This document shows, one piece after another, positions 7,816 to 15,494 of a stretch of DNA of 64,000 nucleotides. The stretch is from Pelagibius sp. Alg239-R121 (GTDB lineage: Bacteria; Pseudomonadota; Alphaproteobacteria; Kiloniellales; Kiloniellaceae). Both the position numbers and the translations under genes were made by a program. The notes under the pieces are model-generated. The model was not told the DNA's origin. It saw only the letters and a list, made by a program, of their open reading frames with translations, and did not search any database. Every line of letters begins with the position of its first letter. The first letter of the stretch is position 1. Location: positions 434,001 to 498,000 of the forward strand of contig NZ_CAMZOF010000006.1 of NCBI RefSeq assembly GCF_947331435.1, written 5' to 3'.

Positions 7816-9261
7816 TCAGCTGTCGAGGTTTCTGGAAATCTCTCCTAAAAGCGCAAGGTGCGTGGCGTTTTCGCCGTCCATGTCGCCGTTGCGAATTTGT
7901 GCGGCAAGCTTCTCATCTTTGGACGAAACTTGCTGTCCGGCTCCGTTTTCATTCGGTTCCAGATCTGACAAAACACAATCGAGCGCATCGCGGATCATAC
8001 GGCCCGTTTCACGCCGATTGGCTGGCAACACCGGTTCAATCTCGTCCTGGAACAGCGTGGCGGCACTTGCGAGAATGCGCCTGCTTGCTTCGCGATCGGT
8101 CATGCTTCTTCCCTTCTGCGGCCTTGCCTGCGGGATATTGCTGTTCGCGGACTCCGGCGGTGGCATCCGGACCTCCCACATTTCCGGCGCCGTCATCTTA
8201 AGCAGCAACGCCTGTATCTGCGCAGGCCTGCGCCGCCCGGTCAGGGCCAGGTCGAGGCTGTCTTCCCTGCCCTCAAAAAAGCGGCTGCCCTGCTGCACTG
8301 CTATCACGGCCCAGCGAATATGGGCGAGCACCTCCCAGAACCGGACTGCTTGAGGATCGACCTTTGCACCGGATGCGTCCTGATAGGCCTGATAGAACAC
8401 TTTCCTTGAGCCGATCCCGCCGGCCTCGAGATCAGGACGGTCAAAACGCCAGCAGGTTGCGCAGAACCAGCCGATGTCGCTCATGGGATCGCCCCAGGAG
8501 GCGAATTCCCAATCCAGGATTCCAGTCAGACGTCCGGTGCCGCCCGCTTCGGCTTCGACCATGTAGTTGCCTGTGCGGAAATCACCGTGCAGCAGGCATT
8601 CTTCATCCGGCTCGGCGGCGAGATGCTTTTCACACCAGCGCAGGCTCCATTCGAGGATGGGCCATCTGCCGGGAAGGTCATCGAGTTGCTGCCGCCAATG
8701 CCGAACCGCATTCTCTGCAGGACTTCCGAGTGGTTCGCGTAGGGTCACGAGTTCGGGTGGCAGGTGTTTGATGTTATGTATTTTTGCGAGCTGCTGTCCG
8801 AGTTGACACACCAGATCGGGATTACCGTCCTTTTCCCGGTTTAACGCCATGATCGCGTGGCCTCGCGCGCAACCTGCGACCTCCCGTGTGAGAAAGAAAG
8901 GTGCTCCGATCACTGCTTCGCTCTCGCAGATCCACAGGGGTTCGGGTACCAGGACACCGGCCGCCCAGGCCAAGCTCTGGATGTTGAATTCCTCAGATTT
9001 AGGCCGGCTGTCCGGTAAGGCCGTTTTGGCGTCCGTGCGCAGGACATAGCGCTCAGTTTGGCCGGCGTCCCGATCGCCAATGGCAACGACAAGTCGCCAG
9101 TTCTCCTGCACCGCGCCGCCTTCCAGGCGTTCGCAGGACAGGAGCCTGATATCGCTCCGGCCAAGCCTTTGTGCAATAAATGCGGTCAAGCCTGCCGCCG
9201 GCTGCGGGGATGATGTTCCCGGCCCTTCTCGCGGAAGGGAGTGATCTAGCGCCAGGACCAA
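7816..9261 (-). CDS. Phosphotransferase (APH/ACAD10-type) fused to DUF6285
   Basis: Residues about 25-340 form an aminoglycoside-phosphotransferase-like kinase fold: the HGDFRTGN catalytic loop (Asp227, Asn232) and the metal-binding ILDWEFASWGDP (Asp250). Such kinases next to acyl-CoA dehydrogenases resemble the kinase domain of ACAD10/11, which phosphorylates 4-hydroxyacyl-CoA (family knowledge). Residues 387-481 (from MTDREASRRIL) resemble DUF6285, normally a separate gene beside these two. Here no stop intervenes, yet AAGGGAAGAAGC precedes the internal ATG at 8103, so the domain might also be made alone. The TTG start at 9261 overlaps the acyl-CoA dehydrogenase end by 16 bases, which indicates translational coupling. 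Confidence 0.8.
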   Translation of the reverse strand: MVLALDHSLPREGPGTSSPQPAAGLTAFIAQRLGRSDIRLLSCERLEGGAVQENWRLVVAIGDRDAGQTERYVLRTDAKTALPDSRPKSEEFNIQSLAWAAGVLVPEPLWICESEAVIGAPFFLTREVAGCARGHAIMALNREKDGNPDLVCQLGQQLAKIHNIKHLPPELVTLREPLGSPAENAVRHWRQQLDDLPGRWPILEWSLRWCEKHLAAEPDEECLLHGDFRTGNYMVEAEAGGTGRLTGILDWEFASWGDPMSDIGWFCATCWRFDRPDLEAGGIGSRKVFYQAYQDASGAKVDPQAVRFWEVLAHIRWAVIAVQQGSRFFEGREDSLDLALTGRRRPAQIQALLLKMTAPEMWEVRMPPPESANSNIPQARPQKGRSMTDREASRRILASAATLFQDEIEPVLPANRRETGRMIRDALDCVLSDLEPNENGAGQQVSSKDEKLAAQIRNGDMDGENATHLALLGEISRNLDS

Positions 9262-10442
9262 AAATCCGAACCTTCTTTCATGTAGTTACGTGCCAGAACC
9301 ATCTTGTGGACCTCAGACGCCCCATCGACCAGCCGCGCCTGGCGGGCGTAGCGGTACATCCATTCCAGCGGCGTATCCTTCGAGTACCCCCGGGCGCCGC
9401 AAAGTTGGATCGCGGTGTCGATGGCTTTATGAAGGGTTTCGGAGACTTGCACTTTAGCCATGGAGACCTCTTTGCGCGCAAAATCGCCAGAGTCCAGAGT
9501 CGCGGCGGCTTTCATGGTCAGCAGCCGTCCGATCTCGATTTCCATGGCGACTTCGCCCAGCAACCACTGTACGCCTTCATGTTCAGCCAGTTTACTGCCA
9601 AAACTGTCACGTTCACGCACGTAGGGCACTGCGATCTCCACCGCACGCTTAGCCATGCCGAGCCATCGCATGCAGTGGGTCAGGCGGGCCGTGCCCAGAC
9701 GGATCTGGGTCAGCTTGAGTCCATCGCCGGCCTCCATCAGGCGGTTCTCGTCGGGGATCTCCAGATCTTCCAGGTGGACCTCGCAGTGGCCGCCGTGTTC
9801 TTCCGGTCCCATGATGGGAATGCGCCGGCCGACTCGGAAACCGGGCTGGTCGTGGGCGACCAAGAAGGCGGTCAGGCCTCTGCGTGGATCGTCCGAAGTT
9901 TTTGCGAGCAGGATGAAGTGCTTTGCTTCTGCCGCGCCGGTGATGAACCACTTGTGACCGTTGACGATCCAGCGGTCGTTCCGGCGCTCTGCACGGGTCA
10001 GCATGACCGAGGGGTCGGACCCGGAACCGGGGGCAGGTTCGGTCATGGCAAAGGCGGAACGGACCTTGCCGTCGATAATTGGCTGCAGCCAGCGTTCCTT
10101 CTGCTCCTCCGTGGCCACCCGGTTCAAGACGTACATGTTGCCGTCATCGGGCGCGGCGGAATTGAACACCACAGGCCCGAAGATGGAGCGGCCCATTTCC
10201 TCGTAGCAGGCTGCCATGCCGACTGTGGAAAGCCCGCCGCCGCCCCGTTCCTTGGGCATCTGTAGCGACCAGAGCCCTTCGGCCTTCGCTTTGGTACGGA
10301 CCGTCTCCAACACATCCAGGCGGATGTTCTCATGTTCGTCGAAGTTGGCGCGGTCGTCTTCCAGCGGCAGGATCTCGTCGGCGACGAAGGAACGGATGCG
10401 CCGACAAAGCTCGGCGGTTTCTGAATTTAAAGCAAAATCCAT
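9246..10442 (-). CDS. Acyl-CoA dehydrogenase
   Basis: A 398-residue FAD flavoenzyme with the three-part acyl-CoA dehydrogenase fold: N-terminal helices (LCRRIRSFVADEILPLE), a middle beta-barrel with FAMTEPAPGSGSD and WIVNGHKWFITGA, and C-terminal helices with IQLCGARGYS. Near the C-terminus RLVDGASEVHK places Asp373 where MCAD has its catalytic Glu region; this Asp form is usual in ACAD10/11-like members. It would oxidise acyl-CoA to enoyl-CoA and pass electrons to ETF. It begins with ATG after GAGGCC and lies in the leftward run ligase, SDR, dehydrogenase, phosphotransferase, pointing to breakdown of an unusual (perhaps hydroxylated or branched) acid. Confidence 0.92.
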   Translation of the reverse strand: MDFALNSETAELCRRIRSFVADEILPLEDDRANFDEHENIRLDVLETVRTKAKAEGLWSLQMPKERGGGGLSTVGMAACYEEMGRSIFGPVVFNSAAPDDGNMYVLNRVATEEQKERWLQPIIDGKVRSAFAMTEPAPGSGSDPSVMLTRAERRNDRWIVNGHKWFITGAAEAKHFILLAKTSDDPRRGLTAFLVAHDQPGFRVGRRIPIMGPEEHGGHCEVHLEDLEIPDENRLMEAGDGLKLTQIRLGTARLTHCMRWLGMAKRAVEIAVPYVRERDSFGSKLAEHEGVQWLLGEVAMEIEIGRLLTMKAAATLDSGDFARKEVSMAKVQVSETLHKAIDTAIQLCGARGYSKDTPLEWMYRYARQARLVDGASEVHKMVLARNYMKEGSDFWSWR

Positions 10443-10493
10443 GGCTTAGGCCTCTGGGTTAATCTGGTTTTTTGACGTTTCTACTGAGTGGAA

Positions 10494-11264
10494 TTACACC
10501 GCCGCCGACTGTCCGCCGTCGATGGTAATGACGCTGCCGGTCATATAGCGTGAGGCTTCTGATGCCATCAGCAGGAGGGCGCCGTCCAGATCGCTTTCCT
10601 GGCCGAAGCCGCGCTGGGGAATTTTCTTCTTCAGGGTTTCACCGGCGGCAGAGTTGAGAAATTCGCGATTGATGTCGGTCTCGATATAACCCGGCGCCAG
10701 CGCGTTGACGCGGATATTATAGCGGGCCAGCTCGATCGACAGCGCCCTGGTCAGATTGACCACGGCGGCCTTGGTGGCGCAGTACCCCGCCAGGTGTCCG
10801 GTTGCGCGCATCCCCAGCACAGAGGCGATATTAATGATCGAACCGCCATGCCCCAACCGCGTCATGTGCTGGGCAACTTGCTGCGCCATATGCCAGACAC
10901 CATTGAGATTGGTATCGATCACGCGGTTCCACTCTTCACGGTCAAGTTCCAGCGCTGGTTTCGAAATCGCGATGCCGGCGTTGTTTATCAGGATGGTGAT
11001 CGGGCCCAGTTCGGTCTCGGCAGTTTCGATGCAGGCCCCGATCGAATCAGGGTCGGTGACGTCGAGGCGGACCGGGATGGCACGGCCGTCTTCCGCGCCG
11101 ATTTTGCGGGCCAGATCACTCAAGGAATCCGTGCGCCGGGCCGCAAGCGCTACTTTGGCGCCGGCGGCGGCGAGGGTTTGCGCAAAGTGCCGGCCTAGAC
11201 CGCTCGATGCACCGGTGACGATGGCGACCTGGCCTTCGAGATTAAAGAGAGAATTCATAGGCAT
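10494..11264 (-). CDS. Short-chain dehydrogenase/reductase (SDR)
   Basis: A 256-residue classical SDR. The cofactor motif TGASSGLG is at 17-24, NNAG at 94-97, and the catalytic set is Ser148 (NIASVL), Tyr161 and Lys165 (YCATK). LDVTD near 68-71 fits the adenine-binding region. It ends with the usual MTGSVITIDGG strand. Family members oxidise or reduce alcohols/ketones with NAD(P)H. In this run of genes it likely handles a hydroxyacyl- or ketoacyl-CoA formed downstream of the acyl-CoA ligase and dehydrogenase, but that is inferred from neighbours. A gap of about 50 bases separates it from the dehydrogenase gene. Confidence 0.92.
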   Translation of the reverse strand: MPMNSLFNLEGQVAIVTGASSGLGRHFAQTLAAAGAKVALAARRTDSLSDLARKIGAEDGRAIPVRLDVTDPDSIGACIETAETELGPITILINNAGIAISKPALELDREEWNRVIDTNLNGVWHMAQQVAQHMTRLGHGGSIINIASVLGMRATGHLAGYCATKAAVVNLTRALSIELARYNIRVNALAPGYIETDINREFLNSAAGETLKKKIPQRGFGQESDLDGALLLMASEASRYMTGSVITIDGGQSAAV

Positions 11265-11303
11265 AACGCGAAGATATCTCCATCAAACTGTTTCATCGCT
11301 CAG

Positions 11304-12974
11304 TCATAACTCCTGGGCTTGGTCTCGCAGCAGGTACTTCTGGATCTTACCGGTCGAGGTCTTGGGCAATGCGCGGAAGACGACCGTTTTGGGGATCTTG
11401 AAACCGGCCATGTTCTCGCGGCAGAAGGCAATAATATCTTCAGCGGTCGCGTCTTGACCTTCTTTCAAAGTCACAAACGCACAGGGAGTTTCACCCCATT
11501 TCTCATCCGATTTCGCAACCACGGCGGCTTCGAGAACTTTTGGATGACGGTAGAGCGTATCCTCGATCTCGAGACTGGAGATGTTCTCGCCGCCCGAGAT
11601 GATCACGTCCTTGGCCCGATCTTTGATCTCGATGTAGCCGTCCGGATGCCGAACTGCCAGATCGCCGCTATGAAACCAGCCACCCGAGAGCGCAGCGCTG
11701 GTTGCTTCCGGATTCTTCAGATAGCCCTTCATCACGGTGTTCCCACGCAGCATCAGCTCGCCCATGCTTTCGGCATCCCAAGAACACTCCTCAAGACTCT
11801 CCGGATCGGCAACCATGATGTCTTCAAGGGTCACGAGGCTTACACCCTGACGCGCCATCATGGCCGCCCTGCCCGGTAGATCCAGCCTGTCCCAATTATC
11901 CTGCCAGGCGCAAAGCGTTGCAGGTCCGTAGGATTCTGTCAGGCCATATAGATGGAGGACTTGAAAACCATTGTTTTCCATAGCTTCGATCACGGCGCTT
12001 GGTGGTGCTGCGCCGCCGGTTGCGATCTCCACCTTGTGGTCGAAGGCTATTTTCAACCTATCCGGCGCATTGGCCAGCATGTTGAGCACGATTGGTGCGC
12101 CGCACATCTGGGTGACTTTGTGTTCATTAATCATCGGATAGATCAGGGCCGGATCGACCTTGCGTAGACAAACGTGTGTGGCACAAGCCGCAGTCACCGC
12201 CCAGGTAAAGGTCCAGCCGTTGCAATGGAACATCGGCAGGGTCCAGAGATAGACGCTCGCCGGAGAAAGACCGAAGGTGATCACATTGCCCAGGGCATTC
12301 AGATAGGCGCCCCGGTGATGGTAGACCACACCTTTGGGGTTACCGGTGGTCCCCGAAGTATAGAGCAGACAGATGGCTTGCCACTCGTTTTGAGGCTGGC
12401 CTGCCGGAAACGCTGCGTCGCCCTCGACCAGCAAGGTTTCGTAATCCAAATCGCCCAGGAGTTCGCCCGAGTCTGCAAGCGGATCATCGATATCCACGAC
12501 CAGAAGATCGCTTTCGACGTCTTCGAGCGCCTTTGAAATGACCGGTGAAAATTCCCGGTCTGTGATCAGGACCTTAGCTTCCCCGTGCTTCAGGGTGAAG
12601 GCGATGGTGGCGGCGTCGAGCCGGGTATTCAGGGCGTTGAGTACGGCCCCCAGCATTGGAATACCATAGTGTGCTTCCAGTAAGGCCGGCACATTTGGCG
12701 CCATGACGGCAACGGTATCGCCCGGGCCGATCCCCCGCTTTGCCAGGGATGAAGCCAGCCGGCAGCTACGCTGATGGAATTCGCGATAGGTGAAGCGTTG
12801 TTCGCCATGAATGACGGCAATTTTGTCCGGGTAAACCTGGGCCGCGCGCCGGAGGAAGCTGACCGGTGACAGAGGCTCGAAATTTGCCGGGTTGGCGCCG
12901 AGACCGCGTTCGAAAATCGAGACCTCACCGGGCATCGCGCCAGTCCCCGCGTCAATTTCCTTCGAACCCGGCAT
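11304..12974 (-). CDS. Acyl-CoA synthetase (AMP-forming)
   Basis: A 556-residue ANL-superfamily ligase. Core motifs: phosphate loop YTSGTTGNPKG (about 205-215), adenine-binding LYGLTESYG, GWFHSGDLAVRHPDGYIEIKDR, and the C-terminal catalytic Lys543 in STGKIQK. It activates a carboxylic acid as acyl-adenylate, then transfers it to CoA. The ATG at 12974 is preferred to the TTG at 12986 because GGGAGG lies 4-5 bases upstream. It is the first gene of the leftward lipid-catabolic run and is divergent from the DsbA-family gene. Sequence style resembles medium/long-chain and methylmercaptopropionate-CoA ligase-type enzymes; substrate is not determinable. Confidence 0.9.
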   Translation of the reverse strand: MPGSKEIDAGTGAMPGEVSIFERGLGANPANFEPLSPVSFLRRAAQVYPDKIAVIHGEQRFTYREFHQRSCRLASSLAKRGIGPGDTVAVMAPNVPALLEAHYGIPMLGAVLNALNTRLDAATIAFTLKHGEAKVLITDREFSPVISKALEDVESDLLVVDIDDPLADSGELLGDLDYETLLVEGDAAFPAGQPQNEWQAICLLYTSGTTGNPKGVVYHHRGAYLNALGNVITFGLSPASVYLWTLPMFHCNGWTFTWAVTAACATHVCLRKVDPALIYPMINEHKVTQMCGAPIVLNMLANAPDRLKIAFDHKVEIATGGAAPPSAVIEAMENNGFQVLHLYGLTESYGPATLCAWQDNWDRLDLPGRAAMMARQGVSLVTLEDIMVADPESLEECSWDAESMGELMLRGNTVMKGYLKNPEATSAALSGGWFHSGDLAVRHPDGYIEIKDRAKDVIISGGENISSLEIEDTLYRHPKVLEAAVVAKSDEKWGETPCAFVTLKEGQDATAEDIIAFCRENMAGFKIPKTVVFRALPKTSTGKIQKYLLRDQAQEL

Positions 12975-13146
12975 TGCGCCTCCCAACCCGATGTCTTTCT
13001 TACTCCGCGATCCTGCCTTGTCCGCTGGACCGGGGTCACGATTAGGCGAGTATGCTTGAATGCTGGGGGAAGAAAGGTCAAGTTTAACAGGCTTTAAATA
13101 ACGACCTGCCGGGTTTTCTTCCGGCTGAACTTAAGGACGCCGCGCC

Positions 13147-13788
13147 ATGGAACTCGACATTTTCTCCGACACGATCTGCCCATGGTGCCTGATCGGTAAG
13201 CGCCGCCTGGAGCGGGCGCTGGCTGAGCGTCCGCAGCCGGAGCTCAAGATCCGCTGGCGTGCCTTTCAGTTGAACCCGGACATGCCGGCGGGTGGGATGG
13301 ACCGGAAACTCTATCTGGAAACCAAGTTCGGTGGCCCCGAGAACGCCAAGAGCGTCTATGACCGGATCCGTGAGGCGGGTGTTTCCGAAGGCATTCAATT
13401 TAACTTCGATGGCATCACGCACACACCCAATACCGTCGATTCCCACCGTTTGATTCGTTTTGCGGAGCGCAACCTCTGTCAGGATGCGGTGGTTGAGAAT
13501 CTGTTTCAGGCCTATTTCATCGATGGCCGTAATATCGGCGATCACGACGTACTGGCCACGGTTGCGGCCGACAGCGGCCTAGAAGAAGATGCGACGCGCA
13601 GCTATCTGGCGTCCGGCGAGGATGCCGATGCAATCCGCGCCGAGGATGCACAAGCCCGCGGTGTCGGGATCAACGGCGTGCCCTGCTTCATTTTCAACGG
13701 CCGACACGCCCTGCCCGGCGCTCAGTCGCCGGAGGTTTTCTTCCAACTCTTCGACCTCGCGCGCGAAGAAGCGGAGCCGGTTGGGTAG
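13147..13788 (+). CDS. DsbA-family oxidoreductase (FrnE-like)
   Basis: A 213-residue cytosolic thioredoxin-fold protein with the redox motif CPWC at residues 11-14 right after the first strand (MELDIFSDTI). The helical insertion and the late VNGVPCFIFNGR-like segment (GINGVPCFIFNGRHALPGAQ) with its cis-Pro before the last strand fit the FrnE branch of DsbA proteins. No signal peptide, so it acts in the cytoplasm, probably as a disulfide oxidoreductase or isomerase. AAGGA lies about 9 bases before the ATG. It is monocistronic as far as can be seen. Confidence 0.88.
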   Translation: MELDIFSDTICPWCLIGKRRLERALAERPQPELKIRWRAFQLNPDMPAGGMDRKLYLETKFGGPENAKSVYDRIREAGVSEGIQFNFDGITHTPNTVDSHRLIRFAERNLCQDAVVENLFQAYFIDGRNIGDHDVLATVAADSGLEEDATRSYLASGEDADAIRAEDAQARGVGINGVPCFIFNGRHALPGAQSPEVFFQLFDLAREEAEPVG

Positions 13789-13868
13789 GCTTGACTGCGA
13801 TACGCCCGGTAAAGCCAAAGTGCCTCATGTTGCCAATCCGGATTCCAGTTTCCTCTTAACGTGCTATC

Positions 13869-13893
13869 GTTCTTGACCGAAGCGATCAAGGAC
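13869..13893 (+). repeat. 25-bp dispersed hairpin repeat, copy B
   Basis: GTTCTTGA, loop CCGAAGCGA, then TCAAGGAC: eight pairs counting one G-U. Same stem and loop lengths as the copy at 1353-1377 and 20 of 25 identical bases. It lies 80 bases after the DsbA-family stop codon and before the VOC gene. No T-run follows. Confidence 0.5.
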
Positions 13894-13992
13894 CTGCACC
13901 ATCCTCTACCAGTATGTTATAGAGGCCAACTAACGCATTTCGCAGACTGAGTGAAATGCGACCAGACTCTAAAAAGTACCTGGAGCCGAACA

Positions 13993-14394
13993 TTGAAAGA
14001 GATTACGCGGATCAATCATGCAGGCCTGAGGGTGCGGGACTTGAACGTCACCCGTGATTTTTACGACAAGCTTGGCTTTGAGTTTATCGTCGGCCCGATC
14101 GGTCCAGAACCCGTTGCGGTCATGGAGCACCCAAGCGGAGTTAATATCAACTTCATCCTGAATGCGTCAGAAGATGCGGCGCCTGAGAACCTGCTTATGG
14201 ATGTGCCGCAAAAGCATACCGGTTTTACGCACATTGCCTTGGAGATTACAGACCGGGATTCTGTGAAGGCTCAGCTTGCTGAACTGGGGATCCCAATCAC
14301 GGAAACCGTGAACCTGCCTGACGGGTCGCAGTTCTTTTTCATTCGTGATCCAGATAAAAATGTCATCGAATTCCACCATCCAGGCAAAGCGTGA
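13993..14394 (+). CDS. VOC (glyoxalase/dioxygenase superfamily) protein
   Basis: A 133-residue single VOC module pair: ITRINHAGLRVRDLNVTRDFY opens the first beta-alpha-beta-beta-beta unit and TGFTHIALEITDRDS the second, ending in FFIRDPDKNVIEFHHPG. Candidate metal ligands are the His of INHAG, the His of FTHIA and the Glu of VIEFH. The TTG at 13993 is preferred since GGAG lies 7 bases upstream; the GTG at 13951 lacks a good site. VOC proteins include glyoxalases, epimerases and dioxygenases; which one applies here cannot be told. Confidence 0.75.
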   Translation: MKEITRINHAGLRVRDLNVTRDFYDKLGFEFIVGPIGPEPVAVMEHPSGVNINFILNASEDAAPENLLMDVPQKHTGFTHIALEITDRDSVKAQLAELGIPITETVNLPDGSQFFFIRDPDKNVIEFHHPGKA

Positions 14395-14615
14395 TTGCCC
14401 GCTTAAGGTAGTAACAAACACTTCAGTGTTGGTCTGGTTCTTCGATAGCTGAAGTCTATGCCGCCACGCCCTAGCCGACACTCAGTTGCCGGGATCTTCG
14501 TCCAAATCTTGATGTTACGCGTGAGCAAGAAAAGTCGGTTGGATAGCGCTGGCTGCGCTTGTACCCGCCCGTGGACACATGCCGTCTGGCCAGAGGCAAT
14601 GCGTGCCAATACTCC

Positions 14616-15455
14616 CTAACTCGCCGCCTTCCAGATTTCGAAGGCGAGATAGCCCAATACGGTGACACGTAAAACAATTGCAATCGGATGTGTTTTCAAC
14701 GTCGTGTTCTTGGTTTCGATATTTAGTTTCAGATGCTTTGTCGGATTGGCCCAAATTAAGAAACCGAACTGCACACATCGTTCGGGTGTCTCCAACTGAA
14801 GAATATTGTGAGTGAAAGGCCACTGCTTCGTCTTATAAACTGTCGCCTTAGTCACCTCGGAAAAGGGGAAAATCCAATTGCCGCACTGGACCTTGTCGTC
14901 GAAGATTCGGAAAAACGCGCGGCGCGCAAGAATCCAAGACCAGGAAATTTTCGGTTCTCCTGACTCGCCATCAGCGGCCTTGCAAAAGCAGCTATATAGT
15001 TGCTGCCCTTTAGAATCATACCACTCGCTCGACGAATTGCCTCCGCTTGCTTGTCCGTTGCCCGTACGTCGTTTGGTTGGCAGAATCAGGAGTGCGATGA
15101 CAAAGAGTAAATTAACAACTGGTATAAGTGCGCAATAGGCGACGATCTTTCGTAAGCCTGCGTCAATGCTCCGCCGTGCAATCCGTTGGAAATAAAAGAA
15201 GACTAATGCGTATGCGGCCAGCAAAGGAGGCAGTACGGATACCTCGGGAGGTAGTCCAAATTCGCCGTAAGCCCCGCCGACATAGGCGAGAATTAGAAAT
15301 AACAAAACGCAGAAACCGACTGTCCAAAGGGCAAATTTTCCTCTCGTCGTAAACTTTTGTCCGCGTTCAAGGGCAATCGCTATTGTGGGTAGTGCAATAA
15401 AGACAACCAGACCAACAAGATCGAATATGCTGCCCTCACCAACCGGTGCGTTCAT
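14616..15455 (-). CDS. Hypothetical membrane protein with C-terminal soluble part
   Basis: A 279-residue protein I do not recognise. Hydrophobic spans are near 12-28, 42-62, 74-90 and 106-125, followed by a hydrophilic segment (TKRRTGNGQASGGNSSSEW) and a beta-rich region with many aromatics (ISWSWILARRAFFRIFDDKV, then WIFPFSEVTKATVYKTKQW), which could be a PH-like membrane-associated domain. A last hydrophobic helix (IAIVLRVTVLGYLAFEIW) ends the protein. The gene is less GC-rich than mfd next to it, with more AAA/AAT codons, so it may be a later insertion. About 220 bases on its left and 40 on its right hold no other gene. Confidence 0.6.
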   Translation of the reverse strand: MNAPVGEGSIFDLVGLVVFIALPTIAIALERGQKFTTRGKFALWTVGFCVLLFLILAYVGGAYGEFGLPPEVSVLPPLLAAYALVFFYFQRIARRSIDAGLRKIVAYCALIPVVNLLFVIALLILPTKRRTGNGQASGGNSSSEWYDSKGQQLYSCFCKAADGESGEPKISWSWILARRAFFRIFDDKVQCGNWIFPFSEVTKATVYKTKQWPFTHNILQLETPERCVQFGFLIWANPTKHLKLNIETKNTTLKTHPIAIVLRVTVLGYLAFEIWKAAS

Positions 15456-15494
15456 GAGTCCTGGTTCCTGTTCGCGTTTGTTTTTCTTAACGCC

